Below the pieces are notes generated by a model. The model saw only the letters and a program-made list of their open reading frames with translations, ran no database searches and was not told the origin of the DNA. DNA of 64,000 bases from Microbacterium algeriense (GTDB lineage: Bacteria; Actinomycetota; Actinomycetes; Actinomycetales; Microbacteriaceae): assembly GCF_008868005.1 (NCBI RefSeq), contig NZ_WAAO01000002.1, forward strand, positions 682,001 to 746,000, read 5' to 3'. Below, in pieces: positions 1-11,875 of the stretch (position 1 is its first letter; each line of letters opens with the position of its first letter). A program made the translations under genes and the position numbers.

Positions 1-955
1 GCTCCGTGCCGAGATCGGGGTGGATCGCGTCGTGCCCGCCCTCGGCCGCGCCGATCGCGTACGGCGAGCCCGGGTCTCCGGCCTCGGCGACGAGCGTGTT
101 GTTGCGGCCCTTCCGATTGGTCGTGCCGATCGGGTGGACGGGGACGAGATAGATCACGTCGAAGCCCATCGCCGCGACCTCGGGCAGACGTCGCGCGGCG
201 GTCCGGAAGGTCCCGCTCCTGACGCTGCCGTCCTTGAGGCGGCGCGCCCCCTCGGAGCGGGGGAAGAACTCGTACCATGCCCCGACTCCGGCGGCGCGGC
301 GGTCGACGTGCAGGGAGTGCTCGACCGACGCGGAACGGAGCGTGGTCACCGGCCGGTCACGGAAGAGCCGGGCGAGCTCGGCATCCGTCGACATCGCGAG
401 AGTCATGGTCCCGTCGTCGGTGCGCAACTGCGCCGAGATCGCGAGAAGCCGCTTCCGCTCCGCCGCGGGACGGTCCTTCTCCGCGGCGGCGCGTGCGAGC
501 AGATCCGCGCCGAGCGCGGCCATCACCGGCACGTCGACGCCCGCCGCGACCTTCAGCTCCGCGGCGTGCGCCCAGGTCGCGAAGTCGTCGGAGAACGCTT
601 CGAAGCGGAATCCCCAGGTTCCCTGCTCGTCGAGGGCGATGGCGGCCGCCCACGTGTCGGTCCCGTCGGCTCGCGGCGTCAGCCTGTGCAGGCTGCTCTC
701 GCCCGACGGAGACGTCAGACGCAGGTGCACGCCGATCGCATCGTGTCCTTCGCGGAACGAGACGACACGGAACGGCACGACCTCGCCGACGAAGGCCTTC
801 GGCACGAACCCGCCGGGAACGGAGGGCGACGGGTCGAGCAGCGGGAGCCGCGTCGTGCGCAGATCTCCCGGCAGGTCGGCTTCGCCGAGCGCGCGCATCG
901 GGATCTGAGCGGGGCTCCGAAGAGCCGGGGACCGGGTACCAGCACGTGCAGACAC
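1..955 (-). CDS. glgE: Alpha-1,4-glucan:maltose-1-phosphate maltosyltransferase, N-terminal part (runs off the window)
   Basis: GlgE (GH13 family) transfers maltose from maltose-1-phosphate onto alpha-1,4-glucan in the cytoplasm. About 318 residues are present: the N-terminal beta-domain (FVGEVVPFR, FREGHDAIG), then GAWYEFFPRS and GFDVIYLVPVHPIGTTNRKG, leading to GGHDAIHPDLGTE at the window edge. These are hallmark GlgE segments; the catalytic Asp and Glu lie beyond the edge. The GTG start at 955 is chosen because TACATT lies exactly 6 nt upstream, as for other leaderless genes here; an in-frame ATG at 898 is the alternative. It follows glgX by 65 nt on the same strand, which suggests joint glucan remodelling. 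Confidence 0.9.
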   Translation of the reverse strand, partial: MSARAGTRSPALRSPAQIPMRALGEADLPGDLRTTRLPLLDPSPSVPGGFVPKAFVGEVVPFRVVSFREGHDAIGVHLRLTSPSGESSLHRLTPRADGTDTWAAAIALDEQGTWGFRFEAFSDDFATWAHAAELKVAAGVDVPVMAALGADLLARAAAEKDRPAAERKRLLAISAQLRTDDGTMTLAMSTDAELARLFRDRPVTTLRSASVEHSLHVDRRAAGVGAWYEFFPRSEGARRLKDGSVRSGTFRTAARRLPEVAAMGFDVIYLVPVHPIGTTNRKGRNNTLVAEAGDPGSPYAIGAAEGGHDAIHPDLGTE

Positions 956-1020
956 ATCCCGAATGTACCGCGCGGACCCGGTGGCGGGTAGCGCGCCGCG
1001 TGGTGCGTCGGCGGCGCGCG

Positions 1021-3093
1021 TCATTCGACGCGGAACAGCCTCATCGAGGTCCCAGAGACCGGGAGCACGTCTCCCGGCGCGAAGACCTCCTGCTCCTCGG
1101 AGGGACGCTCCTGAGCGCTCGACCACAGTGACACGAAGCGCGTCGCCCCCTCGATCTCCTCGGGCAGGCGGACGTCGATGGGCGACTCCGTCCCGTGCAC
1201 GATGAGCAGGATCCGGTTGTACGCCTCGGTCTCGGGCGTGGACGCCGCGACGTACTGGAGCGTGCGGTTGCCGGGGTCGGTCCACTGGTGTGCTTCCATC
1301 GTCTCGCCGTTCTGGTCGTACCAGTCCATGACGGAGGCGCCGGGGATGTGCTCGCCCAGCCGGGCGTAGCGGGTCGGCCGCAGTGCCGGGTTCTCCTCGC
1401 GGAGGCGGATCAGGCGGGCGACGTGCGCACGCAGGTCCTCCTGCCACGGTTCGAAGTCCCAGGCGAGCCAGGTGAGCGCCGAGTCCTGCGCGTAGGCGTT
1501 GTTGTTCCCCTTCTGGGTCCGCCCGACCTCATCGCCCGCGGTGAGCATGGGGATCCCGGCGGAGAGCAGCAAGGTGCCGAGGAGGTTGCGCATCGCCTTG
1601 CGCCGGGCAGCGAGGATCGCGGGATCGTCGGTCGGCCCCTCGATGCCGTGGTTGAACGCGCGGTTCGTGTCCGCACCGTCGCGGTTGTGCTCGCCGTTGG
1701 CCTCGTTGTGCTTGACGTCGTACGACACGAGGTCGTGGAGAGTGAAGCCGTCATGGGCCGTGACGAAGTTGACGCTCGCCAGCGGCCCCCTGTCCTCGCT
1801 GAACGTGTTCGAGGAGCCGGCGAGACGCGTCGCGAATCCGCCGATGCCGACCGGGGCGGACGCTCGCCGCGCGTAGTCGATGTCGCTCAGCCAGAAGTTG
1901 CGCACGCGGTCGCGGTAGCGGTCGTTCCACTCGTGCCAGCCCGCAGGGAAGTTCCCGGTCTGCCAGCCGCCGAGGCCGACGTCCCACGGCTCGGCGATGA
2001 GCTTCGTGTCAGCGAGGGCCGGGTCGCTCGCGATGGCCGTGAGCAGCGGATGCTCCGGCGTGTAGGTGTGCGACTCGTCCCTGGCGATCGCTGTGGCGAG
2101 GTCGAAGCGGAAGCCGTCGATCTGCATCTCCTGCGCCCAGTATCGGAGGGAGTCGAGCACGAGACGAGCGCCGGCGGCCGTGGCCGTGTTCAGCGTGTTC
2201 CCGCATCCGGTCGTGTCGATGTACACGCCGGACGCGTCCTGACGGTAGTACTTCGCGTTGTCGATACCGCGCAGACTCGAGCGCGGTCCGCCGATGCCCT
2301 CTTCCGATGTGTGGTTGTAGACCACGTCGAGGATCACCTCGAGACCGGCCTCGTGCAGCAGCCGGACCATGCCCTTGAACTCGGACAGCACCGCCTCCGG
2401 CCCCTCCTTCCGGGCGTCCTCCGTCGCGTAGGCCGTGTGCGGTGTGAAGAAGTTGAGGGTGTTGTACCCCCAGTAGTTGGTGAGTCCGCGTTCGAGCAGA
2501 CGGGGCTCCGGCACGAACGCCTGGATGGGGAGCAGCTCGATGGAGGTGACGCCCAGCGAGTGGAAGTGCTCGATCATCGCGGGGTGGGCGAGGCCCGCGT
2601 ACGTGCCGTGCAGCGCAGGCGGCACATCGGGGTGCCGCTTCGTGAGCCCCTTGAGGTGCCCCTCGTAGATGACCGTCCTGTCCAGCGGGACGCGGGGCTT
2701 GCGCGAGTCGCCCCAGTCGAACCCGTCGACGATGACGACCGAGCGCCATTCCTCGTATCCGTCGCCCTGGGCGAGGCCCCGCGCGTACGGGTCGAGCAGC
2801 AGCGTCTCCGGGTTGAAGGTGTTTCCCGGCCCGTGCGGACCGCCGACCCGGATGGCGTAGCGCACACCGGGCTGGAGCAGCGGCGTCGTGACCTCCCAGA
2901 TGCCCCCGGGCCGGCGCTCGAGGGGCAGCTCGTCGGTCGCCCAGTCGAGGTCCGTGGTGTCGAAGACGACCAGCTCGACGGAGGCCGCGTTCTGGGACCA
3001 GACGCGCAGGGTGCCGACTCCGTCGTGCAGGCGGACGCCGAGGTTGTCGAGGTCGGAGCCGCCGGGGACGATGAGGTCTCGGGACGCAGGCAT
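1021..3093 (-). CDS. glgX: Glycogen debranching enzyme GlgX/TreX type
   Basis: Isoamylase-type GH13 enzyme of 690 aa that hydrolyses alpha-1,6 branches of glycogen. An N-terminal carbohydrate-binding module (about residues 15-120) precedes the TIM barrel. The catalytic triad is visible: Asp331 in DGFRFDLA, Glu368 in LIAEPWD and Asp448 in VTAHDGFTL. GLTNYWGYNTLNFF and the VVYNHTSEE region are typical of the family. It lies upstream of glgE on the same strand. GlgX and TreX cannot be told apart by sequence alone, and no treY or treZ is visible here. The ATG start is supported by TAGGGT 6 nt upstream. Confidence 0.95.
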   Translation of the reverse strand: MPASRDLIVPGGSDLDNLGVRLHDGVGTLRVWSQNAASVELVVFDTTDLDWATDELPLERRPGGIWEVTTPLLQPGVRYAIRVGGPHGPGNTFNPETLLLDPYARGLAQGDGYEEWRSVVIVDGFDWGDSRKPRVPLDRTVIYEGHLKGLTKRHPDVPPALHGTYAGLAHPAMIEHFHSLGVTSIELLPIQAFVPEPRLLERGLTNYWGYNTLNFFTPHTAYATEDARKEGPEAVLSEFKGMVRLLHEAGLEVILDVVYNHTSEEGIGGPRSSLRGIDNAKYYRQDASGVYIDTTGCGNTLNTATAAGARLVLDSLRYWAQEMQIDGFRFDLATAIARDESHTYTPEHPLLTAIASDPALADTKLIAEPWDVGLGGWQTGNFPAGWHEWNDRYRDRVRNFWLSDIDYARRASAPVGIGGFATRLAGSSNTFSEDRGPLASVNFVTAHDGFTLHDLVSYDVKHNEANGEHNRDGADTNRAFNHGIEGPTDDPAILAARRKAMRNLLGTLLLSAGIPMLTAGDEVGRTQKGNNNAYAQDSALTWLAWDFEPWQEDLRAHVARLIRLREENPALRPTRYARLGEHIPGASVMDWYDQNGETMEAHQWTDPGNRTLQYVAASTPETEAYNRILLIVHGTESPIDVRLPEEIEGATRFVSLWSSAQERPSEEQEVFAPGDVLPVSGTSMRLFRVE

Positions 3094-3099
3094 GAATAC

Positions 3100-3105
3100 A
3101 CCCTA
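3100..3105 (-). promoter_or_regulatory. -10 box of glgX
   Basis: TAGGGT on the minus strand ends 6 nt before the glgX ATG, so the transcript should begin at or next to the start codon. No -35 consensus is visible. Confidence 0.5.
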
Positions 3106-3193
3106 GGCGTGATGTGTTGCCGTCTCATGACAGGTCGGACCCGGTTCCACCCCGGCGCCCCCGGCGGGGTCCTTTTCGCGAGAGAATCGAGGG

Positions 3194-4369
3194 ATGCGGC
3201 ACTACCTCGACCATGCGGCGACCGCGCCGCTGCGCCCGGAGGCGCGGGACGCGTGGCTGCGCGCGACCGAGACGGTCGGCAACGCCTCGTCCACGCACGG
3301 TGCAGGCCAGGACGCGCGGCGACTGCTGGAGGAGTCGCGCGAGCGTGCCGCGGCCGTCCTGGGCGCCGACCCGATCGAGATCGTCTTCACCTCCGGCGGC
3401 ACGGAGTCGATCAACCTCGCGCTGCAGGGGATGTGGCACGCCCGCGCCGAAGGCACGACGGACATCGTGCTGCCGGACGGCGAGCACCACGCCACGATGG
3501 ACACCGTCGCCGCCCTGGCCGAGGAGGGAGCCGGTGTCCGCAGGGTCACGCTGTCGCCGCTCGCGCGCATCGACCCCCGGGCGTTCGGCGAGCAGCTTCC
3601 CGGCGCGGCGCTGGCGACCGCGCTCGTCGCGAACAATGAGGCCGGCACCGTCAACGATGCCGCCGGGATGGCGGAAGAGGCCGCCGCGGCAGGAGTCCCC
3701 CTGCACCTGGATGCCGTGGCCGCCCTCGGGCATGTGCCGGTGTCGTTCCGGGGATGGCGTGCCGACGCCGCTCCCGGCACGGGACTCGTCGCGCTGAGCG
3801 TCGCTGGCCACAAGATCGGAGCGCCCGTCGGAGTCGGCGCGCTGGTCGCAGCGCGGACGGCGCGGTTGACGGCGCTGCTGCGCGGAGGCGCGCAGCAGCG
3901 CGGACTCCGCGCCGGCACGCAGGACGTGGCCGGGGCCGCCGCGTTCGCAACGGCTCTGGAGCTCGCCGAAGCGGAACGGGAGGAGGAGGCGCGTCGCCTC
4001 CGCCTGCTCCGCGACCGTCTCGTCGCCGGTGTCCGATCCGCCGTCCCCGCCGCCGAACTCCTGGGGGATCCGCACGACCGTCTTCCCGGGAACGCGCACC
4101 TGCTCTTCCCCGGGGCGGTGGGCGAGAGCCTCCTGTTCCTCCTGGACGTCGCCGGCGTCTCCGCATCGACGGGGTCGGCCTGTCAGGCGGGTGTGGCCGA
4201 GCCCTCGCACGTGGTCATGGCGATGGGGCGCGACGAGCAGGACGCCAGGAGCGTGCTGCGGTTCTCCCTCGGCCGCACGTCGACGGACGACGATGTGGAC
4301 GCCGTGCTCGCCGTCATCGCCGACGCCTACGCGCGGGCATCCGGCGCCGGCACAGCTGCACGCTCGTAG
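3194..4369 (+). CDS. Cysteine desulfurase (NifS/IscS family)
   Basis: PLP enzyme of 391 aa that takes sulfur from cysteine as a persulfide. It starts with YLDHAATAPL. TSGGTESINLAL and DGEHHATMDT are cofactor-site segments, NNEAGT and HLDAVAALGH follow, the PLP lysine is Lys207 (SVAGHKIGAP) and the persulfide cysteine is Cys330 (STGSACQAG). The mnmA gene begins 9 nt downstream, so the likely job is sulfur supply for tRNA 2-thiouridine synthesis. No iscU or suf genes are adjacent. GAGAAT lies 6 nt before the ATG, a weaker form of the leaderless promoter seen nearby. Confidence 0.92.
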   Translation: MRHYLDHAATAPLRPEARDAWLRATETVGNASSTHGAGQDARRLLEESRERAAAVLGADPIEIVFTSGGTESINLALQGMWHARAEGTTDIVLPDGEHHATMDTVAALAEEGAGVRRVTLSPLARIDPRAFGEQLPGAALATALVANNEAGTVNDAAGMAEEAAAAGVPLHLDAVAALGHVPVSFRGWRADAAPGTGLVALSVAGHKIGAPVGVGALVAARTARLTALLRGGAQQRGLRAGTQDVAGAAAFATALELAEAEREEEARRLRLLRDRLVAGVRSAVPAAELLGDPHDRLPGNAHLLFPGAVGESLLFLLDVAGVSASTGSACQAGVAEPSHVVMAMGRDEQDARSVLRFSLGRTSTDDDVDAVLAVIADAYARASGAGTAARS

Positions 4370-4372
4370 ACT
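4367..4372 (+). promoter_or_regulatory. -10 box of mnmA (TAGACT)
   Basis: TAGACT ends 6 nt before the ATG. The extended 11-mer GCTCGTAGACT (4362-4372) recurs exactly before ligA (5499-5509) and before the hydrolase gene at 43182 (43065-43075). Confidence 0.6.
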
Positions 4373-4378
4373 GGTGCC

Positions 4379-5476
4379 ATGCGGATCCTTGCGGCCATGA
4401 GCGGTGGCGTCGACTCGGCCGTCGCAGCCGCCAGGGCTGTCGAGGCCGGACACGACGTCGTCGGCGTGCACCTCGCGCTCTCCCGCGCCGGGGGGACGCT
4501 GCGCACCGGGAGCCGCGGGTGCTGCACCATCGAGGATGCGCTCGACGCCAGACGCGCCGCCGACGTGCTCGGCATCCCGTTCTACGTCTGGGACTTCTCG
4601 GAGCGGTTCCGCGACGACGTGATCGACGATTTCATCGCGGAGTACCAGGCGGGGCGCACCCCGAACCCGTGCATGCGCTGCAACGAGAAGATCAAGTTCG
4701 CCGCTCTGCTGGAGCGTGCCGTCGAGCTCGGCTTCGACGCCGTGTGCACAGGTCACTACGCGACCCTGGTCGACGGTGCCGACGGGCTCGAGCTGCATCG
4801 CGCATCCGACAACGCCAAGGACCAGTCCTACGTGCTCGGCGTCCTCACCGCGGAGCAGCTCGCCCACACGTACTTCCCGCTCGGCACCACGCCGTCGAAG
4901 GCGCTCGTGCGCGCCGAAGCCGAGGCGCGGGGCCTCAGCGTCGCTCAGAAGCCCGACAGCCACGACATCTGCTTCATCCCGGACGGCGACACCCGCGGCT
5001 GGCTCGCCGAGAAGGTCGGCACCGCCACGGGCGACATCGTGGACCGCTCGGGCGAGGTCGTCGGCTCGCACGAGGGCGCGCACGCCTTCACCGTCGGGCA
5101 GCGCCGCGGCCTCAAGCTCGGCGTCCCCGCCGCGGACGGCAAGCCGCGCTTCGTTCTCGAGGTGCGTCCCGTCTCGAACACCGTCGTGGTCGGCCCGAAG
5201 GAGGCGCTGGCGATCGCCGAGATCGCGGGGGAGCGCTTCAGCTGGGCGGGTGCGGCGCCCGTCGACTCGTCCTTCGACTGCCACGTGCAGATCCGCGCCC
5301 ATGCCGAACCCGTCGCGGCGACGGCCGAGCTCACGGACCGGGGCGTCCGCGTGACGCCAGAGGTGCCGCTCGACGGCGTCGCGCCGGGACAGACCGCTGT
5401 CCTGTACATCGGCACGCGCGTCCTCGGACAGTTCACGATCGACACCACGGTGTCGGCCGTCCCCGTCGGCGCGTAG
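4379..5476 (+). CDS. mnmA: tRNA-specific 2-thiouridylase MnmA
   Basis: MnmA puts sulfur on U34 of Lys, Glu and Gln tRNAs using ATP and a persulfide donor. The 365-aa protein has the PP-loop [11 protein letters not shown] at residues 7-17. The catalytic cysteine pair is at Cys101 ([12 protein letters not shown]) and Cys198 (DICFIPDGD). [13 protein letters not shown] and FPLG are further family motifs. It follows a cysteine desulfurase that probably donates the sulfur, and it also has its own promoter-like TAGACT, so it may be transcribed both ways. Length and start agree with the family. Confidence 0.97.
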   Translation: MRILAAMSGGVDSAVAAARAVEAGHDVVGVHLALSRAGGTLRTGSRGCCTIEDALDARRAADVLGIPFYVWDFSERFRDDVIDDFIAEYQAGRTPNPCMRCNEKIKFAALLERAVELGFDAVCTGHYATLVDGADGLELHRASDNAKDQSYVLGVLTAEQLAHTYFPLGTTPSKALVRAEAEARGLSVAQKPDSHDICFIPDGDTRGWLAEKVGTATGDIVDRSGEVVGSHEGAHAFTVGQRRGLKLGVPAADGKPRFVLEVRPVSNTVVVGPKEALAIAEIAGERFSWAGAAPVDSSFDCHVQIRAHAEPVAATAELTDRGVRVTPEVPLDGVAPGQTAVLYIGTRVLGQFTIDTTVSAVPVGA

Positions 5477-5503
5477 ATCCCGCGCGGTGTCGGTGCCCGC
5501 TCG

Positions 5504-7849
<2,346 letters not shown>

Positions 7850-7880
7850 CGCGGGCGGCCACCGCCCACTTCGACGACCG

Positions 7881-7919
7881 AGCCGCGCGGCGGACGATGG
7901 GGCGTCCTTCCGCGCGGCT
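7881..7919. terminator. Bidirectional terminator between ligA and the DEAD-box gene
   Basis: Long hairpin: AGCCGCGCGG, then GGACG, loop ATGGGG, then CGTCC and CCGCGCGGCT. It sits between the convergent ends of ligA and the helicase gene. Confidence 0.75.
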
Positions 7920-7925
7920 CCGCGA

Positions 7926-9770
7926 TCAGTTCTTGTGCCGGGGCTTCCGGAACGGCTTCTCGTCCCGGTCTCCGCGGGCGTACCGGTCGTCATCGTTCCG
8001 GCGTGCGGGTCGCTCGTAGCGGTCGCCGCGACCGCCGTCGCGAGGTCCGCCGGTGCGACGGGCGCCGCTGGGGCCGCGATCGGGCTTGATCTCGATGAGG
8101 CGACCGGAGATCCGGGTGTCCCGCAGCTTCTCGAGCACGGCGGGGTCGAGGTTCGCGGGGAGCTCGACGATCGAGAAGTCGGGGCGGATGTTGATGGCGC
8201 CGAAGTCGTCGCGGCCGAGGCCGCCTTCATTGGCGAGAGCGCCGACGATCTGACGAGGTTCGACCCGATGCCGGCGGCCGACCTCGATGCGGTATGCGGC
8301 GTAGTCGCCGCGCCCCCGACGCTCGGTGCGGGGTTCCCGCGGCTCCCGTGTCGCGCGCTCGCGCGGCGGACGGTTGTCGGCCTCCACGGCCTTGGAGAGC
8401 GGATCGTTCGCCGGGTCGAGCAGCAGGGGAGTGTCGCCCTGCGCCACCACGGCGAGCGCCGCCGCCACATCCGCCTCGGGGACGTCGTGATGACGCACAT
8501 AGTGCGCGACGATGTCACGGAACGCCTCGATGCGGGTCGTCTCGGACAGCGCCGTCGTGATGGCGTCGTCGAAGCGGTTCAGACGCGTGGTGTTGACGTC
8601 TTCCGTGCTCGGCAGCTGCATCTGCGTGGGCTGCTGACGCGTCGCCTTCTCGATGTGCTTGAGGAGGTAGCGCTCGCGCGGCGTGATGAAGCTGATCGCG
8701 TCTCCGGAGCGCCCTGCGCGGCCGGTGCGGCCGATGCGGTGCACGTACGACTCGGTGTCGGTGGGGATGTCGAAGTTCACGACGTGGCTGATGCGCTCCA
8801 CGTCCAGCCCGCGGGCCGCGACGTCGGTCGCGACGAGGATGTCGAGCTTTCCGTCCTTGAGCTGGTTGACGCTGCGCTCCCGCTGCACCTGAGGGACGTC
8901 GCCGTTGATCGCGGCTGCGGAGTATCCGCGGGCGCGCAGCTTCTCGGCCAGCGTCTCGGTCTCGTTCTTCGTGCGGACGAAGACGATCATCCCGTCGAAG
9001 TTCTCCACCTCGAGGATGCGGGTGAGCGCATCGACCTTCTGCGCGTACGAGACCACGAGGTACCGCTGGGTGATGTTCGTGCCCGTCGCGGTCTTCGACT
9101 TGATGCTGATCTCCTCCGGCTCGCGCAGGTACTTCTGCGCGAGGCGGCGGATCTGCGGCGGCATCGTCGCCGAGAACAGCGCGACCTGCTTCTCCTCGGG
9201 CGTCTGGGCGAGGATCTGCTCCACATCTTCCGCGAAGCCCATCTTCAGCATCTCGTCGGCCTCGTCGAGGACGAGGTACTGCAGCTGCGAGAGGTCCAGG
9301 GTGCCCTTGGCGAGGTGGTCCATGATCCGGCCCGGGGTGCCGACGATGACGTGGACCCCGCGACGCAGAGCAGACAGCTGCACGCCGTAGCCCTGGCCGC
9401 CGTAGACGGGGAGGACGTGGACGCCCTTCATCTTCGAGGCGTACGACTCGAACGCCTCGCACACCTGCAGCGCGAGTTCGCGGGTCGGGGCGAGCACGAG
9501 TGCCTGCGGGGTCTTCTGCGACACGTCGAGGCGCTCGAGCACGGGCAGGGCGAACGCGGCGGTCTTGCCGGTTCCGGTCTGGGCCATGCCGACGACGTCG
9601 CGGCCGGAGAGCAGCGTCGGGATGGTCGCCGCCTGGATGGGGGACGGGGTCTCGTAGCCGAGGTCCTTGATGGCTTTGAGGACGGGCCCGGTGATGCCGA
9701 GCTCCTCGAATCCGGGGGTTGCGGGGGATTCCTCGGGGGCGTCGGTCAGCACTGCATCTTCAGGGGTCAC
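7926..9770 (-). CDS. DEAD-box RNA helicase (CsdA/DeaD type)
   Basis: ATP-dependent RNA helicase of 614 aa. The motifs are in order: Q motif (GYETPSPIQAATIP), AQTGTGKT, PTRELALQV, TPGRIMDHL, DEAD (VLDEADEML), SAT (FSATMPPQIRR), the helicase C domain ATDVAARGLD, and HRIGRTGRAGR. After the core comes a DbpA/DeaD-type RNA-binding domain (about residues 480-560) and an Arg/Gly-rich tail ending in KPRHKN. This architecture matches CsdA-type helicases of ribosome assembly and cold adaptation. The GTG start at 9770 (TPEDAVLTDAPEE) has TACCCT 6 nt upstream; open frame further upstream is antisense sequence within the neighbouring gene. Confidence 0.95.
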   Translation of the reverse strand: MTPEDAVLTDAPEESPATPGFEELGITGPVLKAIKDLGYETPSPIQAATIPTLLSGRDVVGMAQTGTGKTAAFALPVLERLDVSQKTPQALVLAPTRELALQVCEAFESYASKMKGVHVLPVYGGQGYGVQLSALRRGVHVIVGTPGRIMDHLAKGTLDLSQLQYLVLDEADEMLKMGFAEDVEQILAQTPEEKQVALFSATMPPQIRRLAQKYLREPEEISIKSKTATGTNITQRYLVVSYAQKVDALTRILEVENFDGMIVFVRTKNETETLAEKLRARGYSAAAINGDVPQVQRERSVNQLKDGKLDILVATDVAARGLDVERISHVVNFDIPTDTESYVHRIGRTGRAGRSGDAISFITPRERYLLKHIEKATRQQPTQMQLPSTEDVNTTRLNRFDDAITTALSETTRIEAFRDIVAHYVRHHDVPEADVAAALAVVAQGDTPLLLDPANDPLSKAVEADNRPPRERATREPREPRTERRGRGDYAAYRIEVGRRHRVEPRQIVGALANEGGLGRDDFGAINIRPDFSIVELPANLDPAVLEKLRDTRISGRLIEIKPDRGPSGARRTGGPRDGGRGDRYERPARRNDDDRYARGDRDEKPFRKPRHKN

Positions 9771-9776
9771 TTCCCA

Positions 9777-9782
9777 AGGGTA
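9777..9782 (-). promoter_or_regulatory. -10 box of the DEAD-box helicase gene
   Basis: TACCCT on the minus strand ends 6 nt before the GTG at 9770; it supports that start over longer versions. Confidence 0.45.
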
Positions 9783-9817
9783 GCGCGCGGCGGCACCCGC
9801 TGTCTGTGAGGGGAGGC

Positions 9818-11518
9818 TCAGGCGCCGGTCGTCAGAGCGGTCAGCCGCTCCTTGACCTGACGGCGGAGCACCTTCCCGATCAGCGAGGTGGGCAGCTCGT
9901 CGACCACGAAGACGCGACGCGGCACCTTGTACGGCGTGAGGATGCTGCGAGCGAACTCGCGGATCGCCTCGACATCGATCTCGGTGCCCGGTTCGACCAC
10001 GATCGCCGCGACGACCTCTTCGCCGGAGTGCTCGCTCGGCAGGCCCACCACGGCCGCGTCCACGACCTGCGGGTGCTGTCGGAGCGCGTTCTCGACCTCG
10101 GTGGGGGCGACGTTGAAGCCGCCGGTGATGATGAGCTCCTTGATGCGATCGACGATGCGGACGAAGCCGGCGTCGTCGATCGTCACGATGTCCCCGGTGC
10201 GATACCAGCCGTCCGCGAACACCGACTCGGTCTCCTCCGGCTTGCCGTAGTAGCCGGAGAACACCTGCGGGCCGCGGACGACGAGCTCGCCGGCCGATCC
10301 CGCCGGGACGTCCTGTGTGGGGTTGTCCGGATCGACGACTCGGCATTCGGTGCCGGGCAGCGGCAGTCCCACGGTGCCGGGCACCCGGTTGTCGGCGACC
10401 GGGTTGGCCATGAGCACCGGTGAGCATTCGCTCAATCCGTAGCCTTCGACGAGGAAGCCGTTCGTCGCCTTCTCGAAGGGCACGACCAGCTCGTGAGGCA
10501 GCGCCATGGCGCCGGAGATCGCGACCTCGATGCCGTCGAGGGAGACGCCCTTCGCGTCGGCCGCGGTCAGCAGGCGGTCGGCGATCGGCGGAACGAGAGG
10601 AAGGAAGGTCGCCGGGTGCTTCTTCACGACGTCGAGGACCAGGTCGGGGTCGAACTTCGGGAACAGGACCAGCCGCGCGCCCATCGACATGGCGAAGGTG
10701 AGGCAGAGCGTGAGCCCGTAGGCGTGGAACATCGGCAGCACCGCGTACACCACGCAGCCCTTGCCGCGCTGGATCGAGGGGACCCACGCCTGTGCCTGCG
10801 CCGCGTTCGCGAGCAGGTTCCGGTGCGTCAGGGCAGCACCCTTCGGCGTGCCCGTCGTCCCGGAGGTGTACTGGATGATCGCGAGGTCATCGGTGGCGGG
10901 CTTCGGGTGCGTCGAGGGCAGCGGTGCGGTCCCGAGCAGGGAGTCCCACACCACGGTGCCGCGGACCTTCTCCGTCAGAGCCGCGCGCGACTCCCGCGCC
11001 TTCGCCACCGGGAGCCGGAGTGCGAACCGGGTGAGCGCCGGCATGGCACGGGTGACATCGACCGACACGAGATTCGTCACGGTGAGGTCGGCGGGGAAGT
11101 CCTGCACGGTGGAGACGACCTTGTTCCAGACGATCGCGTGCTTCGCTCCGTGATCCTCGAACTGCTTGCGGAGCTCCCGAGGGGTGTAGAGCGGGTTGTG
11201 CTCGACGACGACGGCGCCGAGACGGAGCACGGCGTAGAACGCGACGATGTGCTGCGGGCAGTTGGGCAGCACGATCGCGACCGGATCGCCCGCGCGGACG
11301 CCGAGGTCGCGCAGCCCGGCGGCGGCGCGATCGATGGCCGCCTGCAGCTGTGCGTAGGTCGTCTCCCTGCCGAAGAACTGCAGGGCGGGAGCATCGGGAT
11401 AGTCCCGTGCGGATGCGGCGACGATGTCGACCAGCGACCCCTCGACAGGGGGAAGGTCTTCCGGAACTCCGGCGGCATAGCTGGCGATCCACGGGCGAGG
11501 GGGCTGGAACGTGCTCAC
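9818..11518 (-). CDS. Long-chain fatty-acid-CoA ligase (AMP-binding)
   Basis: Acyl-CoA synthetase of 566 aa in the adenylate-forming superfamily. It activates fatty acids with ATP and joins them to CoA. The P-loop motif YTSGTTGTPKGAALTHRN, the motif GYGLSECSP, GWYRTGDI, and the hinge region DRIKELIITGGFNVAPTEVE are all present. A C-terminal lysine is in SLIGKVLRR. The GTG start at 11518 (STFQPPRPWIASYA) is favoured by TATGCT exactly 6 nt upstream. It is divergent from gatC, and chain-length preference cannot be read from the sequence. Confidence 0.93.
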   Translation of the reverse strand: MSTFQPPRPWIASYAAGVPEDLPPVEGSLVDIVAASARDYPDAPALQFFGRETTYAQLQAAIDRAAAGLRDLGVRAGDPVAIVLPNCPQHIVAFYAVLRLGAVVVEHNPLYTPRELRKQFEDHGAKHAIVWNKVVSTVQDFPADLTVTNLVSVDVTRAMPALTRFALRLPVAKARESRAALTEKVRGTVVWDSLLGTAPLPSTHPKPATDDLAIIQYTSGTTGTPKGAALTHRNLLANAAQAQAWVPSIQRGKGCVVYAVLPMFHAYGLTLCLTFAMSMGARLVLFPKFDPDLVLDVVKKHPATFLPLVPPIADRLLTAADAKGVSLDGIEVAISGAMALPHELVVPFEKATNGFLVEGYGLSECSPVLMANPVADNRVPGTVGLPLPGTECRVVDPDNPTQDVPAGSAGELVVRGPQVFSGYYGKPEETESVFADGWYRTGDIVTIDDAGFVRIVDRIKELIITGGFNVAPTEVENALRQHPQVVDAAVVGLPSEHSGEEVVAAIVVEPGTEIDVEAIREFARSILTPYKVPRRVFVVDELPTSLIGKVLRRQVKERLTALTTGA

Positions 11519-11524
11519 CCGCCC

Positions 11525-11530
11525 AGCATA
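11525..11530 (-). promoter_or_regulatory. -10 box of the acyl-CoA ligase gene
   Basis: TATGCT on the minus strand ends 6 nt before the GTG at 11518. Confidence 0.45.
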
Positions 11531-11563
11531 GGCCGGGCGCGGAAGAGGCCGGGGCACTCCAAC

Positions 11564-11569
11564 TAGACT
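11564..11569 (+). promoter_or_regulatory. -10 box of gatCAB (TAGACT)
   Basis: TAGACT ends 6 nt before the GTG of gatC and likely drives the gatC-gatA-gatB operon as a leaderless transcript. Confidence 0.6.
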
Positions 11570-11575
11570 GGACGG

Positions 11576-11875
11576 GTGTCTGAAATCACCCCTGAACTCG
11601 TGCGCCATCTCGGTGTGCTCGCACGCATCCAGCTGAACGACGACGAGGTGTCGCGGCTCACGGGCCAGCTCGACGCGATCGTCGACAACATCGCCAAGGT
11701 CTCGGAGGTCGCGACGGCCGATGTCGCTGCGACCAGCCACCCGATCCCGTTGAGCAATGTCTTCCGCCCGGACGTCGTCGGCCAGACGCTGACGCACGAG
11801 CAGGTGCTGCAGAACGCTCCGGATGCCGCAGACGGCCGCTTCCGGGTCACCGCGATCCTGGGGGAGGAGCAGTGA
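11576..11875 (+). CDS. gatC: Asp-tRNA(Asn)/Glu-tRNA(Gln) amidotransferase subunit C
   Basis: GatC (99 aa) wraps around GatA and GatB and stabilises the amidotransferase. It begins [19 protein letters not shown] and continues with helical [15 protein letters not shown], both typical of the family. The GTG start is 6 nt after TAGACT. The stop overlaps the GTG of gatA by 4 nt (GTGA), so the two are probably translationally coupled. Confidence 0.95.
   Translation: MSEITPELVRHLGVLARIQLNDDEVSRLTGQLDAIVDNIAKVSEVATADVAATSHPIPLSNVFRPDVVGQTLTHEQVLQNAPDAADGRFRVTAILGEEQ

Noticed and set aside
1195..3639. Plus-strand 814-codon frame opposite glgX
   Set aside because: Same cause; glgX has all its catalytic motifs on the other strand.
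3125..5302. A very long minus-strand open frame (725 codons) opposite the cysteine desulfurase and mnmA
   Set aside because: Antisense to two well-supported enzymes. GC-rich third positions of the real genes make long antisense frames, and its amino-acid content (Arg, Ala, Gly, Asp-rich, no motif) looks like one.
9771..10787. N-terminal extension of the DEAD-box helicase frame
   Set aside because: The extension lies antisense to the acyl-CoA ligase and is Arg/Pro/Gly-rich noise. The GTG at 9770 has a promoter-like box and gives a normal helicase N terminus.
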